A stretch of 64,000 nt of DNA from Mycolicibacterium mengxianglii (GTDB lineage: Bacteria > Actinomycetota > Actinomycetes > Mycobacteriales > Mycobacteriaceae). Below, in pieces: positions 1 to 14,523 of the stretch (position 1 is the stretch's first letter; every line of letters begins with the position of its first letter). The translations under genes were made by a program, and so were the position numbers. The notes beneath the pieces were generated by a model that was given only the letters and a program-made list of their open reading frames with translations, was not told where the DNA came from and made no database searches. The stretch covers positions 3,162,001 through 3,226,000 of the forward strand of contig NZ_CP065373.1 in the NCBI RefSeq assembly GCF_015710575.1. The letters are read 5' to 3'.

Positions 1-144
1 CCAGCCCAGTTGCTCCTGCGGCCAGACGCCGTCGAGTTCGCGTTGTACTGCCCCCGCCGCGATCTCACCGGCGACGGCGTGGGCAGCGGCCAGCGCATCG
101 GCGGTGGTCGACAGAACGGGCACGGGAATATCGGTGATGGTCAT
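1..144 (-). CDS. N-terminal fragment of a possible acyl-CoA dehydrogenase/SfnB-like flavoprotein (runs off the window)
   Basis: An ATG at 144 opens 48 codons that continue past the window edge. The visible N-terminus (MTITDIPVPVLSTTADALAA, then a helix rich in Ala and Glu ending in an EQLGW stretch) resembles the first helix of acyl-CoA dehydrogenase-fold monooxygenases of the SfnB/DszC type. No catalytic or flavin-binding motif lies in the visible part, so the family is a guess from composition and start pattern. A short leader separates it from the next gene upstream on the same strand. Confidence 0.4.
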   Translation of the reverse strand, partial: MTITDIPVPVLSTTADALAAAHAVAGEIAAGAVQRELDGVWPQEQLGW

Positions 145-208
145 CCGGGGCTCCTCACTAGGGCAATCACACGGTAGGAGCAACCCCGAACCCGGCACAG
201 AGTAACAA

Positions 209-1204
209 TCAGCCCGAAGATATCCCGGCGTCGGTGACTCCGACTCCGTGGTGCAGCGCGGCGATGTCGGGGTGGGCTCGAAGACGCGATTTCCATGCGT
301 TCTCGCCGTAGGTGGTGAAGATCGGGTTGGCCGGATCGGCTTCCACGCCCCGGGCCCGCGCGGCGAGTTCGGGCGGCAACACCATCAGCGGAATCCTGGC
401 GTCCAGAGCGGGATTGAGGAAGAACGGGATGGACACCCGGTCGGTGCCGGGTGCCGGTGCCAGCACCCGGTGCCGGGTGGCGCGCAGGTATCCGCCGGTG
501 GCCACCTCCAGCAGTTCACCGGTGTTGACCACGAAGGCGCCGTCCACGGGAGGTACATCGACCCACCGCCCCGGCGACGCCTCGACCTGCAGTCCGGCCG
601 AGCCGGGCTCCATCAGCAACAGGGTGAGCACGCCCGAATCCTTGTGCGCCCCGACGCCCTGCGCGGTACGCGTGGTGCCCGGGTAGCGCACCACCTTGAT
701 CAGGGTGGCCGGGGCATCGGCGAACGCCGCGTCGAACAGGTCCTGCGCCCCGCCGAGGGACACCGCCCAGTGGCGGAGCAACCGCAGGCCGACGTCGGCC
801 AGCAGCGTGCTCCAGCGTTCGAACGCCGGCCGCAGTTCCGGCAGCGCCGTGGGCCACAGGTTCGGTCCCTGTAATCGCCAGTAGCCCTGGGCGCCGGCAA
901 CCACATCGCGTTCCGGTCCGATGTCGATCTGCTCTCGCCAGTCGACTTCGCCGTTGGTGAGCTCGCCGCCCAGCCGCGAATAACCGCGGAAATGCGGGCT
1001 TTTCAGCGCACTGATCTCGTCCTTGTCCGCGGCGGGCAGGGCGAAGAATCGCCGGGCCAGCGTCAGCACCTCGGCAGTCAGGCCGGCGGGAACACCGTGC
1101 CCGGTCAGATAGCAGAAGCCGTACCGGTGCGCCGCGTCCCGCAGCGCGGTCCGGAAACCGGCGGCGTCGGCGTCGGCGTCGGCGAGGTCGAGGACCGGGA
1201 GCAT
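209..1204 (-). CDS. Isopenicillin N synthase family 2-oxoglutarate/Fe(II) oxygenase
   Basis: This 331-residue protein has the two-part layout of the family: an N-terminal DIOX_N region (about residues 1-115, containing the GFCYLTGHGVP motif) and a C-terminal 2OG-Fe(II) oxygenase jelly roll (about 165-275). Iron ligands are visible as His and Asp in GAHKDSGVLTLLL and a distal His in TRHRV, followed by the RVSIPFF strand that supplies the Arg/Ser for 2-oxoglutarate binding. The family includes ethylene-forming, gibberellin and antibiotic oxygenases, and the substrate here cannot be told. It ends 64 bases short of the preceding oxidoreductase fragment and stands apart from nusB. Confidence 0.88.
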   Translation of the reverse strand: MLPVLDLADADADAAGFRTALRDAAHRYGFCYLTGHGVPAGLTAEVLTLARRFFALPAADKDEISALKSPHFRGYSRLGGELTNGEVDWREQIDIGPERDVVAGAQGYWRLQGPNLWPTALPELRPAFERWSTLLADVGLRLLRHWAVSLGGAQDLFDAAFADAPATLIKVVRYPGTTRTAQGVGAHKDSGVLTLLLMEPGSAGLQVEASPGRWVDVPPVDGAFVVNTGELLEVATGGYLRATRHRVLAPAPGTDRVSIPFFLNPALDARIPLMVLPPELAARARGVEADPANPIFTTYGENAWKSRLRAHPDIAALHHGVGVTDAGISSG

Positions 1205-1238
1205 GCCCCCATCATCGCGCGCCCGTCGCGCGTGGGCC

Positions 1239-1727
1239 TCAGACGCCGTCGGAGTTCGAGCCGCGCACCGCTTCGGCCGCGGCCCGGATCTGCGGGGTCA
1301 CCAGCATCACCTGGCCGAGCACGCCGTTGACGAATCCCGGTGAATCGTCGGTGGACAACTCCTTGGCCAGTTCGACGGCCTCGTCGACAGCGACGGGTTC
1401 CGGCACATCCTCGGCGTGCAGCAGTTCCCACACCGCAACCCGCAGGATCGCCCGGTCCACCGCGGGGAGGCGCTCCAGCGTCCAGCCCTGGAGGTGGTTG
1501 CTGATCAGATCGTCGATGTGCGCCTGATGCTCGGTGACACCACGGGCGACGCTCACGGTGTACGGGTTGAGCGGCTCGATCTCGGATTTGGAGTTCGCCA
1601 GCAGGGTGCGGGAGGAGGCGACCTCGGCCGGCGTCATCGCCCGGGCTTCGGCCTCGAACAGCAGATCGACCGCCCGCTTGCGGGCGGCGTGCCTGCCGCG
1701 TGACTTCCCGACCTTGCCGTCAGGCAT
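1239..1727 (-). CDS. nusB: Transcription antitermination factor NusB
   Basis: This all-helical 162-residue protein (NusB fold about residues 12-150) pairs with NusE/S10 on boxA RNA for antitermination of rRNA operons. Diagnostic stretches are the basic [21 protein letters not shown]-terminus, [17 protein letters not shown] and [19 protein letters not shown]. The length is close to the M. tuberculosis protein (156 aa). The ATG at 1727 overlaps the end of efp by 8 bases in another frame, so translation is probably coupled. The order pepQ-efp-nusB is the normal mycobacterial arrangement. Confidence 0.97.
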   Translation of the reverse strand: MPDGKVGKSRGRHAARKRAVDLLFEAEARAMTPAEVASSRTLLANSKSEIEPLNPYTVSVARGVTEHQAHIDDLISNHLQGWTLERLPAVDRAILRVAVWELLHAEDVPEPVAVDEAVELAKELSTDDSPGFVNGVLGQVMLVTPQIRAAAEAVRGSNSDGV

Positions 1728-2283
1728 TCACGCGACCCAGATAGCTTCCGTCACGGGAATCGACCTTCAGCTTGTCGCCCTGGTTGATGAACAGCGGCAC
1801 CTGGATCTCCGCGCCGGTCTCCAACGTGGCCGGTTTGGTTCCCGCGGAGGAGCGATCACCCTGCAGGCCGGGCTCGGTGTGACTGACCAACAGCTCGACG
1901 GTGGTCGGCAGTTCCAGGTACAGCGGCGCGCCTTCGTTGAAGGCAATCTGCACCGGCATGCCCTCCAGCAGGAAGTCCGCCAACCGGCCGACCAGCTGCT
2001 CGGGCAGCGGGTGCTGCTCGTAATCCTCGGAATCCATGAACACGAAGTCGCTGCCATCCCGGTACAGGTAGGTGGCGTCGCGGCGGTCGACGGTGGCGGT
2101 CTCCACCTTCACCCCGGCGTTGTAGGTCTTGTCGACCACCTTGCCGGACAGCACGTTCTTCAACTTGGTGCGCACGAAGGCGGGACCCTTGCCGGGTTTG
2201 ACGTGCTGGAACTCGATGATCTGCCACAGCTGGCCGTCGATGTTCAGGACGAGCCCGTTCTTGAAATCGGCAGTCGATGCCAC
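1720..2283 (-). CDS. efp: Elongation factor P
   Basis: EF-P rescues ribosomes stalled on polyproline. I place the start at the GTG at 2283 ([13 protein letters not shown]), giving 187 residues, the standard length; the open frame continues upstream without homology. Domain I (about 1-60) carries the actinobacterial tip loop PGKGP with Lys32 at the tip, the position modified in some other bacteria; domains II and III (about 65-187) follow. No lysine-modifying EpmA/EarP-type gene is seen nearby. The 3' end overlaps nusB by 8 bases, and pepQ lies 56 bases upstream on the same strand. Confidence 0.96.
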   Translation of the reverse strand: MASTADFKNGLVLNIDGQLWQIIEFQHVKPGKGPAFVRTKLKNVLSGKVVDKTYNAGVKVETATVDRRDATYLYRDGSDFVFMDSEDYEQHPLPEQLVGRLADFLLEGMPVQIAFNEGAPLYLELPTTVELLVSHTEPGLQGDRSSAGTKPATLETGAEIQVPLFINQGDKLKVDSRDGSYLGRVNA

Positions 2284-2339
2284 GGTGGGTACTTCTCCTT
2301 CATGTGGTTCTTCGGGGCCCTGGTGAAACTGACCCTCGG

Positions 2340-3452
2340 TCAGAGGATCTGCAGTTCCTTGGGGAACCGGGTAAGTAGGTCGGGCGCCTGCGAGCCGACG
2401 ACCAGCGTGTCCTCGATGCGGACACCGCCGCGATCGGGCAAGTAGACACCTGGCTCCACGGTCACCGTAGAGCCAGCAAGAAGTGTACCGGCGGCAGCGG
2501 CGTTGATTCCCGGCGCTTCGTGGATCTGCAGGCCGACACCATGGCCGAGGCCGTGGCTGAACGTCTCCCCGTACCCGGCATCGGCGATGACCTGCCGTGA
2601 TGCGGTGTCGACGTCGCGCAGCGACACTCCGGGCGCCAGCGCCTCGCAACCCGCGCGTTGCGCGGTGGCCACCAGCGAGTAGATCTCGAGTTGCCAGTCG
2701 GCGGGCTGCTCGAGTATGAACGTGCGCGTCATATCGGAGTGGTACCCGGCCACGAGCGCCCCGAAGTCGATCTTGACGAAGTCGCCGCGGGCGAGCACGG
2801 CGTCGGTAGGCCGGTGATGCGGGACCGCCGAGTTGGCGCCGGTGGCGACGATGGTCTCGAACGAGGCCCCGTCAGCGCCGTGATCGAGCATCATGGCTTC
2901 CAGATCTCGGCGCACCTCCTTCTCGGTGCGCCCCGGACGCAGACCACCGCGTTCGATCAGCTCCGCCAGTGCGGCATCGGCGGCCTGGCACGCCAACCGC
3001 AGCAGTGCGATCTCGCCGTCGTCCTTGACCTCCCGCAGCGCCTCCACGGTCCCGGAGGCCCGCACCAGCGTCGCCGACGTGTCACGCACCACCCGTTCGA
3101 GTGTGTCGAAACCGTCGACGGTCACCACGTGGCTCTCGAAACCGATCCGCTGCGCACCGTCGGCGGCGGCGCGGCCCACCAGATAGCGCGCACACGCACG
3201 CTCGATGACGACCTCGAGATCCGGCGCCTGTCGGGCCGCCTGCGTGCGGTACCGGCCATCGGTGCTCAGCACCGGCAGGCGGCCGTCGGCGAACACCAGC
3301 AGCGCCGCGTTGGAACCGGAGAATCCGGACAGGTAGCGCACATTGTTCAGGTCCGTGACCAGCATCGCGTCCACGAACTCGGCGTCGTCCGGTCCGCCGG
3401 CCCGAGCACGCAGGCGCGCGCTGAGGTTGTCGCATCGCTGGGAATGTGTCAC
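2340..3452 (-). CDS. pepQ: M24 family Xaa-Pro dipeptidase/aminopeptidase
   Basis: This cytoplasmic metallopeptidase of 370 residues cleaves X-Pro bonds. An N-terminal creatinase-like domain (about 20-150) precedes the pita-bread catalytic domain (about 160-365). All five metal ligands are visible: Asp in KIDFGALV, Asp in YHSDMTRTF, His in [15 protein letters not shown], Glu in TVEPGVYLP and Glu in GGVRIEDT. It lies just upstream of efp, as in other mycobacteria; together they handle synthesis and breakdown of proline-rich peptides. It is divergent from the following membrane protein gene, with about 33 bases between the starts. Confidence 0.93.
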   Translation of the reverse strand: MTHSQRCDNLSARLRARAGGPDDAEFVDAMLVTDLNNVRYLSGFSGSNAALLVFADGRLPVLSTDGRYRTQAARQAPDLEVVIERACARYLVGRAAADGAQRIGFESHVVTVDGFDTLERVVRDTSATLVRASGTVEALREVKDDGEIALLRLACQAADAALAELIERGGLRPGRTEKEVRRDLEAMMLDHGADGASFETIVATGANSAVPHHRPTDAVLARGDFVKIDFGALVAGYHSDMTRTFILEQPADWQLEIYSLVATAQRAGCEALAPGVSLRDVDTASRQVIADAGYGETFSHGLGHGVGLQIHEAPGINAAAAGTLLAGSTVTVEPGVYLPDRGGVRIEDTLVVGSQAPDLLTRFPKELQIL

Positions 3453-3485
3453 GCCCTGCCACGCTACTCGCTACGCTGTTGCCCC

Positions 3486-4181
3486 ATGTCTAAGTGGTTG
3501 CTGCGCGGACTGGTGTTCGCGGCGTTGATGGTTGTGGTCCGGCTCGTCCAAGGGGCGCTGATCAACCAGTTCGAAACCCATGCGCTGCTGATCAGCATGG
3601 TGCTCCTGCTCATCTTCGCCGTGGCGGTGTTCGTGTGGGGGCTGATCGACGGCCGCGCCGACGCCCGCAACAACCCCGATTCCGACCGCCGCGGTGATCT
3701 GGCGATGACCTGGCTGCTCGCCGGCCTGCTGGCCGGTGTGCTGTCCGGAGCGATCTCCTGCTTCATCTCGATGATCTACCCCGCGCTGTACGCGGGCGGT
3801 CTGATCAACGAGCTGACGACGTTCGCGGCGTTCACCGCGCTGCTGATCTTCCTGCCGGCGACCCTCGCCGTGGCTCTGGGCCGTTGGCTGGTCGACCGGA
3901 AGGCACCCGCCTATGAGCGCCGCCGCGAGGACGACGACCGTGCCGACACCGACGTCTTCGCCGCCGTGCGCGACGACCGCGGCGATCAGTACGCCACCGA
4001 CGGCTACCAGGAGAGCGCACACCAGTCCCCCGTGGCGACGTTGGAGCGCGACGAACAACGCACTGACGAGGTCGCGACCAAAGCCGAGGACGAGCAGCGC
4101 ACCGAGGGCCTGAGCTCAGACGCCTCGTCGGCCGCTGCCGACAGGACCGACGCCAGCCGCGCCGAGGAGCCCAGGAACTAA
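3486..4181 (+). CDS. Mycobacterial B-4DMT family membrane protein
   Basis: The ATG at 3486 gives 231 residues. Four hydrophobic segments (about residues 6-25, 33-51, 75-100 and 107-130) are followed by a hydrophilic tail of about 95 residues rich in Asp, Glu and Arg. This matches the actinobacterial four-TM B-4DMT putative transporter family, whose M. tuberculosis member (Rv2536) sits in the same place next to pepQ. Substrate and function are unknown. The longer upstream open frame is antisense to pepQ and is ignored. Confidence 0.8.
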   Translation: MSKWLLRGLVFAALMVVVRLVQGALINQFETHALLISMVLLLIFAVAVFVWGLIDGRADARNNPDSDRRGDLAMTWLLAGLLAGVLSGAISCFISMIYPALYAGGLINELTTFAAFTALLIFLPATLAVALGRWLVDRKAPAYERRREDDDRADTDVFAAVRDDRGDQYATDGYQESAHQSPVATLERDEQRTDEVATKAEDEQRTEGLSSDASSAAADRTDASRAEEPRN

Positions 4182-4206
4182 CCGAGCTTCGGTACTGGGA
4201 CCCCTG

Positions 4207-5978
<1,772 letters not shown>

Positions 5979-5980
5979 TG

Positions 5981-7189
5981 CTATCCCGAGATCTCGGCCG
6001 GTGCGTGCACCGTTTCCTGCTCGGCCACCGCAACCAGGTACGACTCCACGTTGCGCCGGGTCTCGGTCAGCGAGTCGCCGCCGAACTTCTCCAGGACGGC
6101 GCGGGCGACCACCAGGGCCACCATGGTCTCCACCACCACCGCGGCAGCTGGAACGGCACAGACGTCGGAGCGTTGGTGAATGGCCGCCGCCGCCTCCCCG
6201 GTGGACATGTCCACAGTGGCCAGGGCGCGTGGCACCGTCGAGATGGGTTTCATCGCCGCCCGCACCCGCAGCGGCTGGCCGTTGGTCATGCCGCCTTCGA
6301 GGCCGCCGGCGCGGTTGGTCGAGCGGACCACCCCGTCGGGGCCGGGGTACATCTCGTCGTGGGCCTGGCTGCCGCGCCGGCGAGCGGTGTCGAACCCGTC
6401 GCCGATCTCGACACCCTTGATGGCCTGGATGCCCATCACCGCGGCGGCCAACTGGCCGTCGAGCCGACTCTCGCCGCTGGTGAACGACCCCAGGCCGATC
6501 GGCAGGCCGCGCACGACCACCTCGACGATTCCGCCGAGGGTGTCACCGTCGCGCTTGGCGGCTTCGATCTCGGCGATCATGGACTGCTCGGCAGCCGCGT
6601 CGAAAGCCCGCACCGGACTGTCGTCGATGCGGGACAGGTCGGCGGCTTCCGGCGGCGGACCCAGGTACGGGTCGGAGGCGCCGATGGAGATCACGTGGGA
6701 GACGACTTCGACCCCGAGCGCCTGCCGCAGGAATTCCCGGGCGATGGTGCCGGCCGCCACGCGCGCGGCCGTCTCGCGGGCGCTGGCACGCTCCAGCACC
6801 GGGCGGGCGTCGTCGAAACCGTACTTGAGCATGCCCGCGTAGTCGGCGTGGCCGGGGCGGGGTCGGGTCAGCGGCGCATTGCGCGCCACCTCGAGGTCGG
6901 CGTCGGACACCGGGTCGGCGGCCATCACGGTTTCCCATTTGGGCCACTCGGTGTTACCGATCTCGACGGCGATCGGCCCGCCGAGGGTGCTGCCGTGCCG
7001 CACCCCGGCCAGGACGGTCACCTGGTCCCTCTCGAACTTCATCCGGGCGCCACGGCCGTAGCCGAGGCGACGACGGGCCAATTGGTCGGCGATATCGTCC
7101 GACGTCACCCGCACACCGGCGACCATGCCCTCGACGATGGTCACCAGTGCGCGACCATGAGATTCACCAGCGGTGGTCCAACGCAACAC
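5981..7189 (-). CDS. aroC: Chorismate synthase
   Basis: This FMN-dependent enzyme makes chorismate from EPSP in the last shikimate step. Signatures are [10 protein letters not shown] near the N-terminus, [30 protein letters not shown] and [21 protein letters not shown] prefer the GTG at 7189 ([10 protein letters not shown], 402 residues) because GGAAG sits 9 bases upstream and the M. tuberculosis protein starts at this point; an ATG three codons earlier (7198) is the alternative. It leads the aroC-aroK-aroB group. The start region is divergent from the MFS gene. Confidence 0.96.
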   Translation of the reverse strand: MLRWTTAGESHGRALVTIVEGMVAGVRVTSDDIADQLARRRLGYGRGARMKFERDQVTVLAGVRHGSTLGGPIAVEIGNTEWPKWETVMAADPVSDADLEVARNAPLTRPRPGHADYAGMLKYGFDDARPVLERASARETAARVAAGTIAREFLRQALGVEVVSHVISIGASDPYLGPPPEAADLSRIDDSPVRAFDAAAEQSMIAEIEAAKRDGDTLGGIVEVVVRGLPIGLGSFTSGESRLDGQLAAAVMGIQAIKGVEIGDGFDTARRRGSQAHDEMYPGPDGVVRSTNRAGGLEGGMTNGQPLRVRAAMKPISTVPRALATVDMSTGEAAAAIHQRSDVCAVPAAAVVVETMVALVVARAVLEKFGGDSLTETRRNVESYLVAVAEQETVHAPAEISG

Positions 7190-7297
7190 GTGTCCCATCT
7201 TCCCATGACGGTTTACCCATCACCCAATCCGGCGGTTTCGGCGCTGAGCGCGGCCCAGCGGTGACACCTGCGCAGAGGTCACTACGATCACTGTCCG

Positions 7298-8694
7298 ATG
7301 ACAGCCGAGTGGGATCCGCCGACCCCGCTGTTCGTCCCCACCCTGATCCTGCTCACCACCGCCACCGGGGTGGTCAGCAGCCTCGGCGCCCCGCTGGTGC
7401 CGACCATCGCCGCCGAACTCGGCGTCTCCCTCGGCGCCGCCCAGTGGACCCTGACCGCATCGTTGCTGGCCGGGGCCGTCGCGACCCCGCTGATGGGCCG
7501 GTTCGCCGTGGGCGCCCGTCGCCGCCCGGTGGTGCTGGCCGGTCTGATGCTGGTGGTGGCGGGCACCGTCCTGGCCGCGGCCGCACCGGCAATGGCGCGA
7601 TGGTCTGACGACCTCTCCCTCGGTGTGCTGATCGCCGGCCGGGTGGCGCAGGGCATGGCACTGGGTCTGGCACCGCTGGCCATGGCCGCCGCCCGCGATG
7701 TACTGCCCGCCCACCGGATCGGCCCGGTGATGGCCGCACTGTCGGTCGGCACCGTCGCCGGCGCGGGCCTGGGCTACCCGTTGACCGCACTGGTTGCGCA
7801 GCTGGGCGGGGTCTCGGCGGCGTTCTGGTTCGGCACGGTTTGACCCTGGCCACCCTGGCGCTGACATGGCGGCACCTACCGGCCGCCCCGCCCTGTCCCC
7901 GGCCCCGGGTGCGCACGTCGGAAGCGGTGTTGCTGTCGGTGGCGACGCTGGCGCTGCTGCTCGGCATCAGCCAGACCACCACGTGGGGTTGGGTGGATCC
8001 GCGCACCCTGGGGTTGTTCGCGGTCGGTGGGCTCGCCATGGCCGGCTGGGTGTGGCTGACCCTGCGCCACGACGAGCCGCTGATCGATCTGCGGTCGGCG
8101 TTCCGCGGCGCGGCGGCCGCCCCGAACATCACCGCGTTGCTGGCCGGCGCCGGGATGTACATGGGGCTGACGCTGCTGATGGTGCTCGTCCAAGTCGATA
8201 CGCCGTCAGGCTGGGGGCTGGGCCAACCGGTGGCGGTCGCGGGGTTGATGCTGGTGCCGTACTCGGCGATGAGCGTGCTCGGATCGCGGATCTCGCTGTG
8301 GGTGGGTGCACGCATCAGCCCGGGACGGGTGTTGCCCATCGGGTGCGCGCTGTATCTGGCGTCGACCGTGCAACTGGCGCTGGGCCACGACCACGTCTGG
8401 CAGGCGCTGCTGTCGATGGCGCTGGCCGGGCTGGGCAGCGGCAGTACGTTCGCCACTCTTCCGGTGCTTCTGGTCCGGGCCGTCCCCGCCGGGGAGACCT
8501 CCAGCGCGCTGGCGTTCAACCAGGTCCTGCGCTACATCGGGTTCTCGGTCGGCAGCGCCGTCGGCGTGACGGTGCTGGGGCTCGTCAGCGGCCCGGTGCC
8601 CGACGAACACGGTTTCGTGGCGGCGATGGCCGTCAATGCCGGGGTCTGGGTGCTGGCCATCGGCGTGGTCGTCCGGGCGATAGCGGCGCGGTGA
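7298..8694 (+). pseudogene. MFS drug-efflux-type transporter, disrupted by a frameshift near 7840
   Basis: Two abutting frames together encode one major facilitator protein of about 465 residues. The first (7298-7843, 181 aa) covers the first half and stops at TGA 7841. The second (7840-8694) continues in the -1 frame with a TTG overlapping that stop (TTGA). Hydrophobic helices run through both parts, and the loop motif GRFAVGARRRPVVLAG is in the first. The size suits a DHA2-type 14-TM protein. One missing base around GGCACGGTTTGACC explains the break. It could be a true pseudogene, a sequencing error, or two coupled half-genes. Substrate is unknown. Confidence 0.75.
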
Positions 8695-8695
8695 C

Positions 8696-9112
8696 TCACC
8701 GGCACGTCACCACGGCCAGGGCGGTCGCCAGGCACATCGACGGCCCGTGCGGCAGCACCCGGGCCCGGGCCGCCAGCGCCCACGCCACGGTCAGCAGCGG
8801 CGCGCCCAGCGCGGCGAGCACCCACACCTGCGCGCCGAGGGCACCTGTCACACCGCCCAGGCCCAGCGCCAGCTTCACATCCCCGGCACCCATCCCGCCC
8901 GGCGACAGCAGGTGCAACATCAGATACAGCCCAGCCAGGGCCGCCGCCCCGGTCAGGGCGGCAGCACCGCGCCCGCAGGTGACCGCCCCGAGCAGGATCA
9001 CCAGCGCACCCGGCAACGTCAGGGTGTTGGGCAGGCGTCGCTGCCGCAGGTCCGTCACGCTCAACACGATCAGCCACAGCGCGAGCACCGCGCCGGCCAC
9101 CCACTGCGCCAT
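8696..9112 (-). CDS. A24 family prepilin peptidase-like membrane protein (catalytic core only)
   Basis: This 138-residue polytopic protein resembles the catalytic half of type IV leader peptidases. Both aspartates of the aspartyl protease pair are present: Asp21 in SVTDLRQRRLPN and Asp78 in GGMGAGDVKL. The N-terminal methyltransferase domain and zinc cysteines of full-length PilD are missing, as in the M. tuberculosis homologue beside aroE and in archaeal preflagellin peptidases. No pilin or tad genes lie in this window, so its substrate is elsewhere. It follows aroE by 9 bases on the same strand. Confidence 0.85.
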   Translation of the reverse strand: MAQWVAGAVLALWLIVLSVTDLRQRRLPNTLTLPGALVILLGAVTCGRGAAALTGAAALAGLYLMLHLLSPGGMGAGDVKLALGLGGVTGALGAQVWVLAALGAPLLTVAWALAARARVLPHGPSMCLATALAVVTCR

Positions 9113-9121
9113 AGCGGCACG

Positions 9122-9949
9122 CTAGTTCAGCGCGGCCGCCATCTGTGCTCGCGGAGCGGGTCGGCCTGTGAATTGTTCGACCTGGGCGAAGGCCTGGTGC
9201 AACAGCATCTGCAGCCCGCTGACCACCCGTCCGCCCGCCGCGGTCACGGCCGCCGCCAGCGGCGTCGGCCAGGGGTGGTAGATCGCGTCCAGCAGCACCG
9301 GAACTGGCGCCACCGCGTCGGCGACCTCGGCTGCCGCATCGGCGGGGATGGTGCTGACCACCACCGACGCCTGCCGGACGTGATCAGCCAGCGAACCGCG
9401 CTGCAACGGGCAGTGTTCAGCGGTGACACCCAGGGCTGCGGCGAGCTTGATCAGCGGAGCGGCCTTGTCCGGGTTTCGCGCGGCCACACTGACGTGGCTG
9501 ATGCCCAGATCGGTCACGCCCATCAGCGCAGCAGGGGCGGTACCGCCGGCTCCCAGCAGTACCGCCGAACCGGTGAACCTTTCACCCAGCGCGCCGGCGA
9601 CGCCATCGATGTCGGTGTTGTCGGCGCGCCAGCCGGACGCGGTGCGCACCAGCGTGTTCGCCGAACCGACCAGCTCGGCGCGGGCCGTGCGCTCGGTCGC
9701 ATACCGCAGGGCGGCGAACTTGCCGGGCATCGTCACCGACAACCCGACCCACTCCGGTCCCAGCCCATCCACCAGCCCGGGCAGCTCGTCGGCCGAACAC
9801 TCGATCCGCTCGTAGGTCCAGTCCAGCAGTCCCAGTGCCCGATACGCGGCCAAGTGCAGCTGCGGGGACCGCGAATGCGCGATCGGCTTGCCCAGCACGG
9901 CGGCTTTACGGCCACAGGTTCCGCCGGCCGGTACTTGCTCAGCGAGCAC
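9122..9949 (-). CDS. aroE: Shikimate dehydrogenase
   Basis: This enzyme reduces 3-dehydroshikimate to shikimate with NADPH. The catalytic Lys is in SVTMPGKFAAL, the catalytic Asp in ADNTDIDGVAG, substrate Ser residues in IAHSRSPQLHL, and the nucleotide loop is GAGGTAPAAL. The GTG at 9949 gives 275 residues and overlaps the end of mltG by 11 bases; no good ribosome site is visible, so translation probably depends on mltG. The mltG-aroE pairing is conserved in mycobacteria. This gene is separate from the aroB-K-C group. Confidence 0.94.
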   Translation of the reverse strand: MLAEQVPAGGTCGRKAAVLGKPIAHSRSPQLHLAAYRALGLLDWTYERIECSADELPGLVDGLGPEWVGLSVTMPGKFAALRYATERTARAELVGSANTLVRTASGWRADNTDIDGVAGALGERFTGSAVLLGAGGTAPAALMGVTDLGISHVSVAARNPDKAAPLIKLAAALGVTAEHCPLQRGSLADHVRQASVVVSTIPADAAAEVADAVAPVPVLLDAIYHPWPTPLAAAVTAAGGRVVSGLQMLLHQAFAQVEQFTGRPAPRAQMAAALN

Positions 9950-11180
9950 TGTCGAGCACGCCGTTGTGCCGCGCGACCTCGATGTTCGCCAGGTGGTGCT
10001 CGTAATCCCTGGTGAACAGGGTGGTGCCCTGCATGTCGACGGTTACGAAGTACAGCCAGTCCCCCGGCTCCGGGCGCTCGGCGGCGGCGAGCGCGGCCTG
10101 GCTGGGCGAGCAGATCGGAGTGGCGGGCAGGCCCAGGGAGGCGTAGGTGTTCCACGGTGTCACCCGGGCCCGGTCGGCGTCGGTGGTGGCCACCTCCTGC
10201 CGGTCCAGCGAGTAGTTGACCGTGGAATCGAACTCCAGCTTGCGATTGTCGGCCAGGCGGTTGTAGATGACGCGCGCGACCTTCGGGAAGTCCTGCGGCA
10301 TGGATTCCCGCTGTACCAGCGAACCGACGACCAGTACGTCATAGGGCGAGATGTGCATCGCCGCCGCGGTGTCGAGCAGCCCACCACTTTCGTAGCGCAG
10401 GGAGCTGGCCGCGATGAGAGAAGCCAGGATCTCCTGAGGGGAGGCCGACGGGTCCACGTTCCAGGTGCCGGCGGCGATCAGCCCCTCGATGCGGCGGTGG
10501 TCGGCGCCCATCGCGGTGGCCGGCTCGACCGCCCACTGCGGCACCTGCAGTGCTTCCAGGTTGTCGGCCGCGGCCGCGGCGCGCAGGTCCTCGACGGACA
10601 CACAGGCACGCCGGCCGTCGAGGTCGGTGCAGGTGGCTTCGGCGATCAGGGACAGCACGCCCGCGGTGACGGCGTGGGTCCGGACGTCGGTCATGTCGTC
10701 GAGCTGGCGTCCTTCGGGGATGGTCAGTTTGCCCACCCGGTTGGCGGGATCGGTCAGCCGTTCCACGGCCGAGGCCGCGGGAATCTCGGTCCGCACCTTG
10801 TAGAAACCGGGCTGGATCGCCTGCATCTCGGCGCTGTCGGAGGCGGCGTCGACGAACGACTGGACGTCGGCGACGACCTCGGCATTGAGCAAGGTCTTTC
10901 CGATCGCGGTGGTCGAGTCACCGTCGTGGACCTCGATGACGACATCGGTGCCACCGCTTCCGGTGTAGTCCGACGGCGCACCGAACATCGAATGCCACAT
11001 TCGCGAGCCCAGGAACACCGTGGCGATGATGACGCAGATGAGCACCGCGATGGCCAACCCGGCCATGGTGCGCCGGCGCCGGCGGTTACGTTCGGCGCGG
11101 AGCCGCGCGGCGCGCGTCATCCGGGTCCGGGGCGGTCCCACGGCAACAGGCCGCGCACGATCGTCCAGGTCGTCAGCCAT
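9939..11180 (-). CDS. mltG: Endolytic transglycosylase MltG (YceG-like)
   Basis: MltG cuts nascent peptidoglycan strands at the membrane. I start at the ATG at 11180 ([12 protein letters not shown]), giving 413 residues. A basic cytoplasmic N-terminus (about 1-37) precedes one TM segment (about 38-59) and the YceG domain (about 150-410). The catalytic Glu is in [20 protein letters not shown], followed by the family markers [24 protein letters not shown] and the LYFV strand. The start overlaps the end of ruvX by 8 bases and aroE overlaps its end, giving a coupled ruvX-mltG-aroE run downstream of alaS. Confidence 0.93.
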   Translation of the reverse strand: MADDLDDRARPVAVGPPRTRMTRAARLRAERNRRRRRTMAGLAIAVLICVIIATVFLGSRMWHSMFGAPSDYTGSGGTDVVIEVHDGDSTTAIGKTLLNAEVVADVQSFVDAASDSAEMQAIQPGFYKVRTEIPAASAVERLTDPANRVGKLTIPEGRQLDDMTDVRTHAVTAGVLSLIAEATCTDLDGRRACVSVEDLRAAAAADNLEALQVPQWAVEPATAMGADHRRIEGLIAAGTWNVDPSASPQEILASLIAASSLRYESGGLLDTAAAMHISPYDVLVVGSLVQRESMPQDFPKVARVIYNRLADNRKLEFDSTVNYSLDRQEVATTDADRARVTPWNTYASLGLPATPICSPSQAALAAAERPEPGDWLYFVTVDMQGTTLFTRDYEHHLANIEVARHNGVLDSAR

Positions 11181-11694
11181 GATTCGCCTCCGGTGTTGAT
11201 CCCCCCGGTTCTTCGCTGAGTTGTGCGCGTCGCTGATCCAGCCACCCCTGCAGGATCGCCACCGCAGCGGCTTGGTCGACGATCGCACGCTGGCCCTTGG
11301 CCCGCACCCCGGCCTCCCGCAGCGAACGTTGCGCGGTCACGGTGGTCAGTCGTTCATCGGCCAACCGCACCGGAACCGGCGTTATGCGCTCGGCCAGCCG
11401 GTCGGCGACGTCGATGGCGTCCAGGGCCGAGGTACCGGCCCGGTCGGCGAGCGTACGCGGCAGCCCGACGATCACCTCGACGGCTTCGTACTCCTCGACC
11501 AGCTGCCGCAGGCGGCGCAGATGCCTGCCCGCCGGGTCACGCCGGACAGTTTCCACCGGGGTGGCCAGGATGCCGTCGGGATCGCAGGTGGCGACACCGA
11601 TGCGCACCGTGCCGACGTCCACGCCGAGCCGGCGCCCTCGCCCCGGGTCATCACTGCCGGGCCGCTCGGGCAGCCGGTGCTCGCTGGAAGTCAC
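11173..11694 (-). CDS. ruvX: Holliday junction resolvase-like RuvX/YqgF
   Basis: This small RNase H-fold nuclease (173 aa) has been linked to 16S rRNA processing and Holliday junction resolution. The fold begins at [19 protein letters not shown] with the first catalytic Asp, then [17 protein letters not shown] and the C-terminal [15 protein letters not shown] with the last acidic residue. It lies 5 bases after alaS on the same strand, the conserved alaS-ruvX-mltG order. Confidence 0.94.
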   Translation of the reverse strand: MTSSEHRLPERPGSDDPGRGRRLGVDVGTVRIGVATCDPDGILATPVETVRRDPAGRHLRRLRQLVEEYEAVEVIVGLPRTLADRAGTSALDAIDVADRLAERITPVPVRLADERLTTVTAQRSLREAGVRAKGQRAIVDQAAAVAILQGWLDQRRAQLSEEPGGSTPEANHG

Positions 11695-11699
11695 TCGTC

Positions 11700-14399
<2,700 letters not shown>

Positions 14400-14523
14400 G
14401 TCTTCAACTTCCTGCTGGTCACGCACTCACGGTGGTGCGCACTGGTCACGGGCTGTTCAACCGCCTAACAGTACCGGTCACGGCACCAGCAGCGAAAAGG
14501 CGTGCGCAACACGCCGGGATCGA

